Both the position numbers and the translations under genes were made by a program. A stretch of 64,000 nt of DNA, from assembly GCA_013398295.1 (NCBI GenBank), contig VZSF01011125.1, positions 445,413 through 509,412 of the forward strand. The letters run 5' to 3'. Of the stretch, positions 62,140-64,000 are shown one piece after another. The notes under the pieces were generated by a model. It did not search any database and had not been told where the DNA came from. It saw only the letters and a list, made by a program, of their open reading frames with translations. Source of the DNA: Chionis minor. Lineage: Eukaryota; Chordata; Aves; Charadriiformes; Chionididae. The first letter of the stretch is position 1. Each line of letters opens with the position of its first letter.

Positions 62140-64000
62140 GGCACAACACCCACGCATCCTTTCCCATCCACCCTTTCCTATCCTTACCATTACGCCCACT
62201 GTTTGCAAAGCAGTAACAAGAGCAAGCTTCCCTGTGGAAACACCATGCCTCGGTGCCTGTCCTTTGGCCCCAGATCTCCTGGCAGTCTCACCCACCCCCT
62301 CACTTTGGGTCCGCTCACCGGAGGGCTCCCTGCCTTGGGCAAACCGTGAGCTCTGCTTCGGTGGCCGTGCCAGCACAGAAACCTCTCGCTTGCACAAGCG
62401 CAGCACCCCAGGCTTGTGGCTTGCAGCCAGTTCTTACAAAAAAGCGTGGCAGACCCAGGTCTGGAGGCCTGTGCAGGGATACCAGTAAAATCCCTTAATT
62501 AAAAATGTTCCCTAAATCAACCCCGAAGGCCTCACCACGCTTTTGTTTAGTCTCCTTTTGTCAGGCAAATATTTCTTAATATCTATTGGGAACCACTGAC
62601 ATTCACATGGTGGAACTTTGGCGGATTTTGGGAGGGGTTTTTTTTTGTTAGATGTTCCCGTTTGCGGGTTTATGCACTGGAGGCTTATGAGAAGCGTGGT
62701 GTGGGAGGGAAGTGTCTGGAAGTGGTTTTAAATACCAAGGCAGGAATTTCCTGGTGTGGCAGCATCCTCAATGGTTCCAGAGGTATCACTGTGGGTTGTC
62801 TGCCACTTCTCCCTGACCATCCTGCTGTCTGTGTCCTGGGGCCAGATACGGATGTGTGCCATCGGTGGGATGCCTTCAACAGTGCAAGTTAGGGCAACCT
62901 TGGCGCTGCTCCAGCTTGTGCTTTGAGCTGGTGTGTCCCTTGTGGTCTGCAAAAGGATGAAGGATGCAGAAAATGGCTATGGCAGGCTACCAGCTAAAGG
63001 CCTCATGATTCAAATCAGTTCAGAGGCAGCAGCTGAAATCACAGTAGCTCTGCTGAAGCAGGAAGATGGTATGTCAGAGGTGGGGAGAGATAGAGGAAAA
63101 AAAGAAAAGGGTACACTGTAAGAAAAAGGGATAATTCTGTAGGTGGAATAAGAAAGAGTAATTGCACTGACATCTTCTCCAGGCAAGGCAGTTTTCCTGG
63201 CTGTGTCTGTCACACTCTCTGCCCATCTTCCATGTCACAGTGGCTGAAGAAACATTGCTCTCTGGTCCCTTCCCTAAACTGGGCTTAAGTGATTTCCCAG
63301 GAAAGCCACAAGCAGCCGTACGGTGCGCTTACCTTGTGGGCCCTTCACCCTGAGTCATCTTCCCTATTGGCAGGTGTTTTAAAGCAGTTTTCTGTAGCAA
63401 CGACGTACCACAGCAAAGTTGTCTCTTTCCAAGTAATCCTGACAAATCGTCAGCCTGGCAGGCAGACAGCATCATGTTAGGGCTGTGCGATAAGCACTGT
63501 GCTGGAACAGCGTCAGGTGAGCACTGGCATTTCGTCACCTACACGGGTATTTCTGTGCCAGTGAGAAAATCCCTGGCCTGCACCCTTACTACTGTCAAGT
63601 CCAGCCTCCAAACACTGCCTTGGCTGGTGATCGGCTGGGGAAGAGTCGTGGTTCCTACATTATAGGAGAGTGGTAAAACGGACCAGGCTCTGGCAACGCA
63701 GGCAGAGCTTCGGTCCTGGCTCCCGTTAGTCAGCTCCCAGGTGTTGACCTTCTTTCCCAAGAGAGATACTGGGAGTTTTGGATGGGTGGGCCGGGCTTAC
63801 GCTGATACAGCACACCCTAGAAAAGGAGGTACACCGCTCCCCGCGCCCCCGTGCCTCGTCCCAGACCACTGCTTCCTTGCTAGCACCAGGGCACCAACGG
63901 TTTACCTGGTGCCCTCCACTTGTCCTCCTTCAAAAACTTTTTGGAAACTTTTTTAACCCCCAAAGTGTCTTTTGAACATATGACAGAATCCTACTGCTGG
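62140..64000. other. Intergenic, no recognised feature
   Basis: This is mixed-composition sequence to the window end, with only short unrecognised ORFs. I see no repeat, RNA gene or exon that I can support. Confidence 0.45.

Noticed and set aside
61741..62406. 221-residue minus ORF
   Set aside because: It crosses the CpG cluster, is rich in Ala/Arg/Pro/Gly and has no domain; the opposite strand is open too.
30513..64000. Exons of SUSD1, expected nearby from mammalian gene order as I recall it
   Set aside because: I read the minus-strand ORFs for sushi or EGF-like cysteine patterns and found none that I can support.
1..64000. CRISPR arrays, operons, prophage, tRNA or rRNA genes
   Set aside because: Nothing resembling these was seen; the window is a vertebrate nuclear region.

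Overview
This is a vertebrate nuclear window, almost certainly from a bird. The one recognisable protein-coding gene is UGCG (UDP-glucose ceramide glucosyltransferase, glucosylceramide synthase, family GT21). It lies on the + strand and is split by GT-AG introns. The repeats are avian: several CR1 LINE 3' fragments, and one older LTR/ERV-like repeat of a type I recall from bird genomes. UGCG is Z-linked in birds as far as I recall, so a Z-chromosome origin is likely, but the sequence alone does not prove it.

Layout. Positions 1-330 are a CpG island, probably the downstream flank of the UGCG promoter and exon 1. Exon 1 itself, which encodes the first 33 residues, is not in the window. About 330-18734 is the rest of intron 1, which holds an LTR-like element (about 1440-2085), a CR1 scrap (about 6785-6870) and a sense-oriented CR1 3' end (about 6930-7861). 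Exons 2-9 run from 18735 to 28212 and encode residues 34-394, with every junction in frame. The 3' UTR follows to about 30512, with two AATAAA signals.

From about 30.5 kb to the end I find no gene I can defend. The sequence holds four antisense CR1 fragments (36.9-37.95, 38.5-39.1, 44.05-44.48 and 50.44-50.93 kb), homopolymer and simple repeats (notably a 183-bp polypyrimidine tract at 59.1 kb), and two isolated CpG clusters (34.75-34.98 and 61.89-62.12 kb) that could be promoters of unannotated transcripts or GC-rich noise. Long ORFs here are unspliced, unrecognised and of a length expected by chance.

The gene's product works in the Golgi membrane, where it transfers glucose from UDP-glucose to ceramide, the first committed step of glucosylceramide-based glycosphingolipid synthesis. 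All the catalytic landmarks I know (D92, D144, H193, C207, D236, R272-x-x-R275-W276) are intact. I found no convincing new biological system. The items most worth checking are the possible divergent transcript at the 5' CpG island and the two orphan CpG clusters.
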